From Phaseolus vulgaris (Eukaryota > Streptophyta > Magnoliopsida > Fabales > Fabaceae), in contig NC_023758.2 in assembly GCF_000499845.2 (NCBI RefSeq), positions 4,256,311 through 4,320,310 of the forward strand: 64,000 nucleotides of DNA, written 5' to 3'. The notes beneath the pieces were generated by a model, which saw nothing but the letters and a program-made list of their open reading frames with translations, searched no databases and had not been told where the DNA came from. A program made the translations under genes and the position numbers. Positions 13,060-25,258 of this stretch are shown here, piece after piece (positions within the stretch are counted from its first letter, which is position 1; every line of letters starts with the position of its first letter).

Positions 13060-14690
13060 ATTCGGTTCGACATCGATCCGAATCTGGACGATTCGACATC
13101 AGTTTAAGCTCGGACGACTCAACATCGGTCCGGATCCAGACGATTCGACATTGACTTGGGTCCAGACTACTCGACATTGGTCCAGATCTGGATGATTCGA
13201 CATCCGTCTGAGCCCGTTCGACTGGGCATCGACCCGGGCACGCTTAGCTCGCGCCAAGGCCCAATCGACTCGACATTAGCCACGATCCAATCGACTCGAC
13301 ATCAACCCAAACCCGCTCCACTCGAAATCGGCCCGAACCCGGACGACTCGACATCGGACCGAGCTTGGACGACTCAAAAATGGCATGGGCCTGGACGACT
13401 CGACATCGGCTCGGACCCGCTCGAATTGACATTGGCCAGGGCCCAATCGACTCGACATAGACCCAGGCCCACTCCACTCGACCTCGATCCGGGCCAGTTT
13501 AGCTTGACATCAACCTGAGCACGGGAGACTAGACATTAAATCTGGTTGGCTCAACTTTACATCGGTCCAGGCCCAATCAACTCGACATCAGCACGAGCCT
13601 AGACGATTCAACAAGGGCCCGGGCCCAGACGACTCAACATCAACCCAGGCCCAGATGACTCGATAATGGCACGGGCCTTGATGATTCGACATCGAACAGA
13701 GCCCATTCAACATCAGCCCGGGCTCGAACGACTCGACATCAGTCCAGAACCCAGACGACTTGACATCGGTCTGGGCTCGAACGACTCAGTTCCGCTAGAC
13801 TCGACATCGGCTCGGGTCAACTCGGCTCGACATAGACCAAGGTCCGCTCCACTCGACATCGAACCGAGCCCGTTTGGCTCGACATCGGTCTGGGCCTGTT
13901 CAACTCGATATCGGCTCGGGCTCGTTCGACATTGGCTCTGGCCGGCTCGGTTCGACATTGGATCGAGCCCAATCAACTCAACATCGGCCAGAGCCCAATC
14001 AACTTGACATCGGCCCAATTGACGTCAAGTCTCCCGGGCCCGTTCATCTTGATATCGACCCGGGCCCACTCCACTCGACATCGACTCTTGCCCAGAAGAC
14101 TCGACATTGGCTCGGGCCCAATCGACTCAACATCAGCACGGGCCCGGACGATTCAACATGTGCCCGGGCCCAGACGGCTCAACATCAGCCTAGGTTCAGA
14201 CGACTCGACATCGGTCTGGGCCCGGACGACTCGACATCAATTCGAGCCCAGACGACTCGACATCAGTCTGGGCTCGAACGACTCGACATCAGTCTGGGCT
14301 CGAACGACTCAATTCCGCTCGACTCGACATCGACTCAGGCCCCTTCAACTTGACATCGACTCAAGCCTGTTCGACTTGACATCAGCCCGACTTGCTCGGC
14401 TCGACATTGGTCTGGCTCGACGACTCAACATCAGCTCGGGCTTGCTTGACTCAATATCGGCTCAAGTCAGCTCAACTTGACATCGGCCCGGGCCAGCTCG
14501 GTTTGACATCGGCTTGGGCCAGCTCAACTCGACATTGACTCGGGAATGCTCAGCACAATAACGGCTTGGGCGCGCTCGGCTCAAAATCGACTCGGGCGCG
14601 CTCGACTCAATATGAGCCTGGGACTCTCGGTTAGACATCGGTCCGAGCCCGCTCGACTTGACATCGGCTGGATTGTCTTGACTTAACTTG
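13060..14690. repeat. GC-rich 26-bp minisatellite, about 60 copies
   Basis: The core GACTCGACATCGG followed by a GGGCCC-type half recurs every 26 bases; for example the GAC of the core falls at 13402, 13428, 13454 and 13480. The array covers about 1.63 kb, hence about 60 variable copies. It is strikingly GC- and CpG-rich in AT-rich surroundings. Many copies differ by CG to TG or CA changes, as expected from decay of methylated CpG. Because 26 is not a multiple of 3 and the unit is stop-poor, overlapping open frames appear on both strands; these are not genes. Confidence 0.92.
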
Positions 14691-15484
14691 GATCGGACCA
14701 AGTCAAAATCCATCCCAAAATGCAATTTGGATAATCCAAAAAATGTATCCAATCTATATCTAATCCATATCCAATTAAATGGATTGGATTTAAAATCCAA
14801 AATTATGGATTTGAATTTAAAATAAATCTATTTAAATGGATTAAAACTAATATGGATATGGTTAATTATGGATTAGATTTTGAAATTTAGATTTTTTTTT
14901 CCCCTTTAATAAAATTATATGCATGCCTTTCCTGAAAACTAATGAATTTACGAGGAGACTGTGAAAGATGTTTGGGAGATTAGTAAAGGTGACATACTAT
15001 TGATTTACATATACTATTAAAGCAAACTATAAGCAATATTTACATAAGATATTTTCATCTATCAAAATTATATAAAAGAATTTAATACATGAATAAGACA
15101 CTATTTGTAGTGATAAAATTCTAATGGGAGATACCTCAAATTTTCAAAGAATGCTATTTTATTGCTAAAGGGAATATTAAAAAATATAATCTGAATAATG
15201 AGGTAAGAATACCTGTTAGTCACAGTTTAAACAAACATGTGATTTTAGATTTACAAACCAGGACGCAGCTCATGCGGAACACGAGAGAACCTGAATCTAA
15301 TAATCAATACCCTGTAAGAAGAAACCTAAAGAACTTTTAAATTAAATTACAGTATAGTAAACCACTACTTATTTACCATGTAACTATGAATCATAATAAT
15401 ACACTTTTGGGAAAAGCTAAATTCACAAAACCTACGGAGTACGCTGGGGGAGAGTTAAGAAATACTATGTGGTGTATTCTGTAG
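14691..15484. other. AT-rich spacer after minisatellite
   Basis: From 14700 to about 14895 the sequence is built of repeated ATGGATT/AATCCAT words, with partial inverted similarity to the left flank of the minisatellite near 12950-12990. Beyond that it is ordinary AT-rich DNA and the 3' flank of the epimerase gene. Confidence 0.5.
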
Positions 15485-18400
15485 TTAGTCGGTGGAGTCC
15501 TCCTGATCTACATAGCCGTAAGGGTTTTTGCTAGCCCAATTCCATTGATCACGGCACATCTCATCAATGCCATATTTTGCCCTGCCATATAACACAAATA
15601 ATTGAGAAAAAAAATATATTACGAAAGAAGTGCATAAACATTTTTTTAGGTAAAATGTATGCATTTTCATATTACATAAAACCTCACCCAGAATTAAATG
15701 TCATGAACATTCAATTAGAAAGCCAATTAAAACTTACTTCCATTTAAGCTCTCTTTCCGCTTTTTTAGTGGATGCATAAACAATTTCAGCATCACCAGGT
15801 CTACGGCCAGCCATCACAAGAGGAATTTTCTGAACAAATGAATAATAGTAAGGATTAGTTATATATACATGCACTGGAGAATAGCTAAAGCCATATAAAA
15901 ATGACTTATTTGAATTTTATGACATTCGTTGTCTATATTACGCCCTATAGCAAATATGTACACTGAGATAAACCGATTGAAACTCCAGAAGCTGCTTATC
16001 CACAACTTACGATAGAGCAATCATTTCAGATCATAATTTCAAGTCAAAAGTTTATCTCAGGACCCAAAAATACTAGCACCAAACTGCAAAATGACTAGAT
16101 TGCTGAGCACACAGCAAAAAACTACATTCAGAATGCGCATGAGGCACTATATTGAGTACACTCTGAGCAAAATTCAAAATGTCCCTCCCACATGAGGGAG
16201 AAAAACGGAACGTGAGATACAACATGCTTTAACATATGACATTAAAGTTGACAGAAAAGATTATGTAGACAGATGCAGGACCAGAAAAATAAACATGTTT
16301 CTATTACCTTTCCAGATGCTGTTTCAAAAGCCCTAACCATCTCCAAAACCGATGTTCCCTTTCCTGTTCCCAGGTTATAAACCTCGCAACCTGTAAACAC
16401 ACCACGAAAATTAAACTAAATTTTTACCACCATAAATTTTCGACATTGTCACTGCTTCAGAATTAACCGGAGCTGACAGAGTTAGACATTAGAAGATAAA
16501 GAAAATTTTGGAATAGTACCTATACTAGGTTCGTCTAGTTTAAGTAATGCAGCAATGTGCCCATCTGCTAAATCAACAACATGAATATAATCCCGAACCT
16601 GAGAGAAATGAAAAGAACCATCCTTTGTGAAGAAATTAAAAGTAGATCTCTAAAATTGGGAAATAAATGTAAGCACCTAACAGAAACTATTCAGTGAGGA
16701 AAAGTGGTTTACTTAAGCATAAATTTTATCAGGGGAATTCAAAAGAGAAGATGAGGAGAAATTGTACATGTAAAATAATCTAATATGTACATCCCACATG
16801 TGATATATAAAGAACATAAATGTATCAAATCAAAGGAATCAGAGGACGGGATAAGATTGAGTTAAACTTCATGCAATTTTCTCCTTCCTCGGAAAATTTT
16901 CATAGGACAAGTTGGAGCTTACCCCAGTGCCATCGACTGTATTGTAATCATTTCCAAAAACTGTCAGCGCAGGCCGTCTGCCAACTGCTACTTGCTGAAC
17001 AAATGGCATGAGATTGTTTGGAATTCCTCGAGGATCCTCCCCAATATAACCACTAGGGTGTGCACCAACTGGGTTGAAATACCTTAACAATATTATTTTC
17101 AAATCTGGCTCCGCATGGTGGACATCACGACAAATTTCTTCAATGATAAGCTGAAAGACAAACATCTTATCAGATACCAATGGAAGGCAGGCACCTAGAC
17201 AAGCATATATATAAAATTCAAGTTTTTGTTTTCTAATAAAGGGAGAAAGTTGTTAAAGACAAAGAGAAGCGGATTACAGGGAATTTGGTGGATAGGGATT
17301 GTTTTTAAATGAAAACAATATTCCAAAGTAATAAATGATATTTTGTAAAAGTCCACAAAATCAGATTGCGAAAACACAATTCGAATCAAAATAAGTTTCA
17401 CCTTCCAACAAATACTCCTAGTCATACCTTAGTTCGACCATATGGGTTCATCGCTGACAGAGGGAACTCTTCTGTACATGGAACCTCCTTTGGCCAACCA
17501 TATACAGTTGCTGAAGACGAGAACACAAGCTGAAACCATTTGAATAGATACAGAATGAGTGAAACAAGCAGAATACAGCACCAAGGTAATAAAATGCATG
17601 ATCAACTTCGCAAGACACTTCAAGGAGTTAATGTGTAAACAAGCAATGGTAACCTGCAGGCTTAATACTTCGCCACTTACCCAACTAAATGAATAACAAT
17701 AAAAATATAATGAGAAGTTTAAACATCGTAGAAAAACAACATAAATTACAGCAGCAAAAGCAATAACAGCTACAGCCACATGAATATTTTTGACAAAATT
17801 AGTAAAAAATATCCCTTCATGGCTATTTCTGTCAACAACTTCACTGACAACCACCACTCGGCCATGTTGAATACACATGTAACCACTGAACTCAATTCAA
17901 AACCTAATTTTCAAGTGATGCTAGAAGTACCTTGAATAAATTTATTTAAATAATATGCAAGCAGTTTTGCGTCAATTTAATTGGATATACACATGTTGTA
18001 TCTGTCAATAGAAGGAACTCTATTAAAAAAGCAAACAATATGACCGGGTGCCATGAAAGAAACTTGAGAATATTAAGAATACTTTTTAGTACAGTTAAAT
18101 TCTATCGTGGATGCATGACTAAAAAATCAAGAAGAACTTTACCTTTTTGCATCCATGGGCAGACATGACTTCCAATAGAGTGATTGTCCCAGTCAAGTTG
18201 TTGTTGTAGTATAGTAAAGGTTTTTGCACACTTTCTCCTACTGCTTTCAGTCCAGCAAAATGTATGACAGCATCAAACCTGCAAAAAAAATAGTGATTAG
18301 AAAAGGTTCCTAGATCAACGATGTCCCAAAGAGAATATGAAGCACCGACAAGTGAATCTTTTTATTATTATTAAAGAAACTTCTGTCATGCTCTACTTAG

Positions 18401-19329
18401 CGTAAAAAAGAAAGAAGAAAGAAGGTACAGTCATAATACTTACTGTGTGGAAACAAAAATTTGCTCTAGTGCAGCTCTGTCCCGTAGGTCCACCTGCAGT
18501 GGCGAAAATACAACAAAAAGTGTCGGTCATTCATCATCACCATAATAAACTAATTAAACAAATGTGCAAAATTAAGCAATCAGAGTTCTCGGCCTCTCTG
18601 GTTTCCTTCGCCATAATATTTGTGAAAAACACAGATTTTGTAAAACAAAATAAACATCGTCACCGAAACCACCAGAACAGTCTAGAACAAGATCCGTTAG
18701 GACCTAAGAAAAAACATAAACCAGTCGTTCTCAAAAATCACATCACATCAAAAAAGTACATGACGAACTTTTCAGCTGAATTTTAAACCGACATAGCGCC
18801 AAATCCAAAAAAACGCTTAAACACGCAGAAATTCAATGAACCAGACACCGTCCAGGCCCAAACCAAGCCCACAGCAATCCCAAAATTTAACAAATCTAAA
18901 CCTAAATCGACGAAACTCCGAATCCGAAAAACCCAAGCCACAAAGCAAAACAGTCTCGGATTACGATAAAGTGACGGAAACATTCGAAACTGAATGAAAG
19001 AGGCACACCTTGTGGAAGGATAGGTTATTCCCAAACTCGCCGGCGAGCTCCCGGACTCTATGGATGGCAACCTCGGAGGAATTGTCGAGGCTGTCGACGA
19101 CGACAGTAGTGAAACCGCCGAGCAGCAGCTGAAGAACGGTGTGGCTGCCGATGTAACCGGCTCCGCCGGTCACCAGGACGGTTCTGCGGAGCATGAGGTT
19201 GTTATGATGCGCAGCGTTTTGGTGAGAAAGAGCTTTAGAAAGTTTATGTGGTGAACGAAAACGAGGTGAATTAACAAGATACGGTGGCGTGGCGGTGGTG
19301 AGGTTGCCAATGCTGACGCGCGATGCCAT
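15485..19329 (-). CDS. UGE: UDP-glucose 4-epimerase with N-terminal extension
   Basis: Nine exons on the minus strand: 19329-19009, 18493-18444, 18278-18143, 17529-17428, 17150-16923, 16598-16520, 16390-16308, 15829-15738, 15581-15485. All introns are GT-AG; total 1188 nt, 395 aa. It interconverts UDP-glucose and UDP-galactose with bound NAD, supplying galactose for cell walls and glycolipids. Visible landmarks: Rossmann motif TGGAGYIGS (54-62), SSSATVY (173-179) with the catalytic Ser/Thr region, and YxxxK as NPYGRTK (Tyr199, Lys203). [12 protein letters not shown] and [14 protein letters not shown] are typical of plant UGEs. Plant cytosolic UGEs are about 350 aa and begin near the [10 protein letters not shown] segment; here about 45 extra residues rich in Ser, Thr, Arg, His and Asn precede it, possibly a transit peptide. 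A second Met at residue 46 could start a short cytosolic form. Confidence 0.95.
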
Positions 19330-21034
19330 ATTTGGAGAAGGCGATAGAATGTTCTGACTCTTCTGTGCTGTTTCGTATTCTTCTGTTTTCTTCTTTCGTT
19401 TAAATTGGAATTGAAATGGTTTCTTTCTTGTGCGAATATTTATGGAGGGAACAACAGATCAGCCACGTGGATTTCCAGCGTGGCGGTTTCCCATAATCAT
19501 TGTTTTCTTTTCTCTTTCGTAACTAATTTCCGGTTTTAATCATTGCTCTCTTATGATTAATGCTGGCACAGTTAAGTAAATCTTGTTTAAACAAAAAACT
19601 GTTACGCTATATTTTTAAAAACACTAATTACTTTAAATTATCGATTTCAACTTTAATCACTTTATTTTTTGTATTAATTGTTATCTCGAATATTAATTAC
19701 TTTTTTATTGTCATTTATCGCGCATAATTAATATCTTATCGTAAGAGCTTTAATGATACTTTAAATTATTTGATTATATACAGAGATTTTGGCTATATAA
19801 TATTTAATAAAAATATACATCTGTAATAAATATTTAATAAATCTAATGAAAAAAGTTTAAAATATAGTTGAATAGCATAATGTATATGGAAAAAATAAAG
19901 AGAGGAAAAGGAAAGAAGGAAGATAAAAGATCCAAATGCTGCAATAAATCGCAAGAAGTAGAAATTGACCGTTATAAGTAGAAAAACATGTGCAAACAAA
20001 TATTTTATCAAGTTTATATATATTTATATTAGTTTTCATTTAAGAAAAAATAGATTTTCTTGTTTATAAATATTTTGACAAATCAACCACTCTTGACGTT
20101 TGTTGGGTTACTTAAAAAGTTTGAGGAAAATAAAATAATTATAAAAATACATTAATTTTTTTTGTATAGAACTAATTTCAAATAAAACAAAATTCCTAAA
20201 TATGATAATGCATTAAAACTATTTTAATACATTTAATAATTGTATACTATTTAGGAGTCTTACATTGTTTAGAGTCTAATTGAATGAATATTCTCTCTTA
20301 ACTTGTATAAAATTATCATGTAACTCCAAACACTAAAATCAATAATATTTTTAATATAATTATTGATTATAATAAAATAATAATATTTTAATCAAAGAAT
20401 AAAAAAGACGCTGAAAGAGTTCAGAAAAAAAATGAAAACAATAAGAAAATATTAAATAAATTACATCATATAAGGAATCAGGGGTTGAAGCATGCAATAA
20501 AAAAATGATTCTATTAATTTTTCAACTTTTCAATTATAACTACATCTATTTGTTCTATGAGTAATAGTTACATTTGTTATTTTTTATTTATTTATTTATT
20601 TATAAATAGAGTTTTTAATATTAATAAAATAGTTTTTTTCTTAAATTTCTTCTCTATTTTCTTATATTTATTATTTCTTTCTTTACAAATCTTGATGAAC
20701 CAATACCAATACCTATAATTATGTAGTCACAAAGTATATTTAATATTTACCTTTAAATTTTGAACACTTAATGCAAATTTTTAAATGGAACCTTTGTAAC
20801 AACCCAACTGTCTTCAATCATTACAACACTTCAGCCAACTGTCTCCTTCTCATTTCATTCATTTTACCTATTTTATTAAACTGTGACATTATGTTAATTA
20901 TGTTTTTATACAAATATAATTACTTTTAGCCTTTCATTGGTTTAAAAATTAAAATACATTTGCTTTTTGCACAGTAAATAATTTTTTTTATTTTTTTAAA
21001 TATCACACCAAGTTTTTAATAAAGAATGATATAA
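19330..21034. other. UGE promoter side and AT-rich spacer
   Basis: The first few hundred bases (about 19330-19560) are upstream of the epimerase start and contain its likely promoter; a TATA-like ATATTTATGG run lies near 19436-19445. The rest is AT-rich with no supported gene. Confidence 0.5.
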
Positions 21035-22189
21035 ATATTAAAAAAACAAAAAAGTATAATTTCATCAGAGTAATTTATGATAATAATAACAAGGTCCTTT
21101 AACCACGGTTGATAAAAATAAACTCCAAGAAACAAGACACTAGAAATAATTCTCACTGATGCCGTTAAAATAAATGTTATTGACATTAATTAAATTTAAT
21201 CTTGATCAACTTCAATCAAGAAAAAAAAACTCGATATAAATATTCTTGAATTGTTAACAATTATTTAATATTTAAATAGTTTTTATATTTGATGAGAATT
21301 GAAATATTTTATTTGATATAAACTTTAAAATTTAATAAATCTGAAATTTTTATTTAGATATTTAGAAAAAATAGAATAATTTAAAATGATACGAGTCCCC
21401 ATGTAATAAATGGTGAAATTAGATGTATGAATGCAATGTTAACGTGAGTTTGAGTTTTATCTGAGTCATCTGAAGCATGTGAATGAATGAGATTTGTTTA
21501 ATCAGAAACAAAAATAGGTCATATCAATCAAATTCAATGTTTCATTTTTAGTAGAGTATAAATAAATAGAGTTTTATAATTTGTTTAATTTAATAAAAAA
21601 AATAAGAATATAAATAAACAAATTATCAAAAATAGACCGGAAATAGCAATGCGAATTACATTATTATTATTATTTTATATATAAAATTAATAAATTTATC
21701 TCTCACTTCCCACTATTAAACAAATTTTTAAGTTTTCTATTTTCTTGTGTCTTTTAGTCTTATTTACGTATATTATTTAGAGAATATTTATATTTGAGAA
21801 TCAATAAAAATTATACATTTAGTTAACAATAAATTATATGTTTGTAAGAGAATTGTTAGTTGGTTTATATGGAAAATTAATGATCTTTATGCTTCCGCCA
21901 GTGGATTTGGAGGACGAATGGACTAGTGGGTGGGAAGCATTTTGGTTTCTTGGCATAAATATACGAGATTGAACTAATTCCACATAGGACAATAATATTT
22001 TACTTCCATGTCCCTTAATCTTAATATTGTGCATGCATGACATTCAAGTTGTTTTTGTGGTTGAGGAACAACAACTTTACCCGTGAAAGAGTAAGGTGGA
22101 AGAATTTTCGTTAACCTAGTCGAGGTATGATAATCAATTTTGTGTTGGTTGTGTTTTAGGAGTATTGATTATTGTTCACATTGATTTAA

Positions 22190-22375
22190 TGGGAGAATCG
22201 ATTTTGTCCTAGCATTGCTTATGAAAATCAAGTCTCATTTATGATGATTTCATGTGAGAATAGATTTTCATTATGAGAATCGAGTCTCATTTATGTTGAT
22301 TTCATGTGAGAATCGATTTTCATTATGAGAATCGAGTCTCATTTATGTTGATTTCATGCGAGAATCGTTTTTTAG
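22190..22375. repeat. 52-bp promoter-side repeats, unit 1
   Basis: About three copies of a 52-bp unit containing GAGAATCGAGTCTCATTTATG and GTGAGAATCGATTTTCAT lie about 1 kb upstream of LRR gene 1. The GAGAATCGA core forms short inverted motifs with CGATTCTC-like words. A degenerate set lies at the same place in unit 2 (about 26690-26860). Confidence 0.8.
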
Positions 22376-22439
22376 TAACTGTTGTTGTCTTTGATCCCAT
22401 AATTGATTATCGTCCATGTTGTAGGGAAGAGATAATTGA

Positions 22440-22890
22440 TTTTATTCATTTTCATACTTTTATTTAAATAGGACATTAAATATTCAAGATTTGTATTTAT
22501 TTAAGATTTTGAATATTTTAAAAACTTTTTATTTTAATTTAAATAGGACATTAAATATTAAAAATTTGTATTTATTTAAGATTTTTAATATTTTAAAATT
22601 TTCATATTTTTATTTAAATAGGACTTTAAATATTTAGGATTTTTATTTATTTAAAATTTATAATATTTTTAAAAAATTACATTTTTATATAAATAGGACA
22701 TTAAATATTCAAGATTTGTATTTATTTAAAATTTTAAATATTTTACAAATTCAAACTTATTTTAAATTTTTGTTTAAATTAGTGGTTATATATTTAGAAT
22801 TTATATTTATTTAAAATTTTAAAAAATTTATATTTTTATTTAAATAGGACATAAAATATTTAAGATTTGTATTTATCTATAATTTTGAAT
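22440..22890. repeat. 75-bp AT-rich tandem repeats, unit 1
   Basis: About six copies of a unit starting TTTAAATAGGACATTAAATA, spaced about 75 bases apart, lie upstream of LRR gene 1. Unit 2 keeps only about two copies (26950-27075). This copy-number change accounts for much of the length difference between the duplicates. Confidence 0.8.
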
Positions 22891-23368
22891 ATTTTAATTA
22901 TTTTTTTTAACAATTTTTAATTTTTACATATATAACCCTAATTATGTTACAATGTTTTTTTCAAATAGTTATTCAATGGTATCATAAATAAATAATTTAC
23001 AACAATTTAATTAATTCAAATAATTTTTTCATCATAATTTATTATTCAAAATATTTTTAAATAATAAAAATCAAATTGTAAACTTACATTTAATACCTTT
23101 AAAAAAAATCTCTCTTATTCATCATATCACTCAAAAACTTCGATAAATCATCCTTATAAATTCACTCTAACATCCATCGATCTAAACAACCTCACATATT
23201 CTTATATCCTTGCAAATTCACTCTGTTACTCCCTCCCCCACAAGTTCCATCTCCAATCCAGATACAACCTACGTGTGATAAGGTAACATTATTTGTTACT
23301 TAAAGTTAGTGTTGTTTGAATTAATGGGAAGTTTAATCTCTGTCTCTTCTAACATACAGGAATTGAGG

Positions 23369-24874
23369 ATGTCTAGATTGGAGTTGTTGTGTCTGTTATG
23401 TCTCATTCTCCAATGTCCTCTCTCATGCCTCTCAAACTCTGAAGGTACTTTTATTCTTTGTTCAAACCCTTTTGTTTTGACAAACAAATGCATGCATTTC
23501 ACGTAAAACTAATGTGAGGTTTGTTTGAATTTGTAGGAGACGCTCTTTCTGCTTTTAGAGGAAGGCTTTCTGATCCCAACAACGTTATGCAAAGCTGGGA
23601 CCCTACTCTCGTCAATCCTTGTACTTGGCTTCGTGTCTCCTGCGACTCCAATGACAACGTCGTCCTTCGCATGTAACATTCCCTTTCTTTCTCCTTTACT
23701 TTCTTCATCCCTTCATTTCTAATCACTTATGTGCATGTTCTTTCAATTTCAGAGACTTGGGAAATAGTGGTCTTAGTGGAACTTTGGGTCCGGAACTTGC
23801 CCAACTACCCTCCCTTCAACATCTGTATGTATATGTATCATGATTCTACAATTTCTCAACACTCTTACTTCTTTTCTTTTATTGTTTTCCAGGAAGATTG
23901 ATTATAAAACTTTTCATTGCAGGCATCTCTTTGGAAATAAGTTAAGTGGAAATATTCCTCAAGAACTTGGTAGCTTGAAAAACCTTATTAGTATGGATTT
24001 GTCTAAGAATAAATTGGAAGGAAATATCCCAAAATCTTTTGCCAACTTGAAGTCTCTTAAATCCTTGTAAGCACGTTTAATGTTGGTTTACCATATTAAA
24101 AACTTAACCATACACATTTTTTTGAATCAAACAATTGTGAATTAAGCTTTGTTTGCATTGATGATATAGATGGCTAGACAACAATGAGTTGTCAGGAACA
24201 ATCCCAAGTGCAGTAGTCACTCTTCTTAAACATCTTGTAGTCTTGTAAGATTCTGTTTCTTTTCTTATGATTTATTTTGACATCTTTTTACTTTGGGTTG
24301 TTTGAAATGAAAATATCCAAAATCATTTTCTTCTTAATTTATTGTTAATATGTCAACTAATTTGAAACCTCGTCAATTGTGTTGTGTAGTAATGTTTCTA
24401 ATAATCACTTCTCAAACCCACCAATAGATGTCACCGCTCAATCATTCTCAATGCAATGGTATGGTAAATTTTAGAATTATTGTCAAAAATCAAATTACCA
24501 TATTTATATGCATGGTTGAGATACCCATTAATTCAAATAAAAAAGTTTTTAAAGATAAAACGTATATATATTTGCAAGCAAAAGGGTGATTGGTACTAAA
24601 TTAGCTTTGGTAAAAGAAGCCAAAGAAAACTTGTGCTCCCTTAAAATAGTTCATTCTCCCTCTTTACTTATGTATCCATTCCACAACTCATTGCTTTAAA
24701 GTATCTTTCTTCTTGGAATAGCTATTCATTAATTTGACATTTATTAATTTGAAGGTGGGGAGTGTTTCAGATTTCTTGTTGTTCATATATTAACTCTACA
24801 TTTATCCTTGTTTGTGTTTTAGTTTTGAGAATAAGAAATTCAGAGGCGCAAGGATGAAAGAAGTGGTTGCATAG
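23369..24874 (+). CDS. Small secreted LRR protein, gene 1
   Basis: Seven exons: 23369-23444, 23537-23672, 23753-23824, 23923-24066, 24170-24244, 24390-24458, 24823-24874; total 624 nt, 207 aa, all GT-AG and in phase. A 5' UTR intron is likely (23283-23359). Layout: signal peptide (1-21), LRRNT_2 cap with [12 protein letters not shown], then four or five plant-type LRRs (for example [19 protein letters not shown]), ending [16 protein letters not shown]. Each LRR sits on its own 72- or 144-base exon, the pattern of the SERK ectodomain and of the small secreted LRR family related to it (about 218 aa). No membrane helix or kinase follows, so the product should be apoplastic. Family members act as soluble partners in receptor signalling and defence; the role of this one is not known. 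Confidence 0.85.
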
Positions 24875-25258
24875 AAGATCCTTACTCAATGCAAATTAAC
24901 ATGTCATACTTAAATGTCAAAATATAGAATAAATAAAAAACTTTTGCTATTTATAAATATTTCACATCTTGCTATCATGATAATTGAATCTTGAATCGAA
25001 GAACTTATATTATCATGAATGAATAGTTTTATATCACGAATATAAGATTCATAATATTTAAAAGAAGTGGTTGCATAAAAGATCCTTACTCAATGCAAAT
25101 TAACATGTCATACTTAAATGTCAAAATATAGAATAGATAAAAAACTTTTGCTATTTATAAATATTTCACATCTTGCTATCATGATAATTGAATCTTGAAT
25201 CGAAAAACTTATATAATCAATAGTTTTATATCACGAATATAAGATTCATAATATTTAA
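24857..25258. repeat. 200-bp direct duplication over last LRR codons
   Basis: The segment starting at the AAAGAAGTGGTTGCATAGAAG codons of the last exon (about 24857) and running some 200 bases is repeated immediately at about 25061-25258. The second copy holds only the last codons plus 3' flank and would not be translated. Unit 2 has a single copy. Confidence 0.85.

Noticed and set aside
13060..14690. CRISPR-like array of regularly spaced repeats
   Set aside because: Units are contiguous 26-mers with no unique spacers, in a plant nuclear context without cas genes.
13156..14800. Several open frames of 60-182 codons on both strands, rich in Asp-Ser-Thr and Arg
   Set aside because: They are by-products of the stop-poor 26-bp minisatellite: the same words recur in all frames and there is no start or splice logic.
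18445..18786. 113-codon plus-strand frame in the UGE intron 1
   Set aside because: It overlaps epimerase exon 2 antisense and intron sequence, with no recognisable motif.
24857..25258. A third partial LRR gene after gene 1
   Set aside because: Only the last few codons plus 3' flank are duplicated (a local 200-bp repeat), not a gene.
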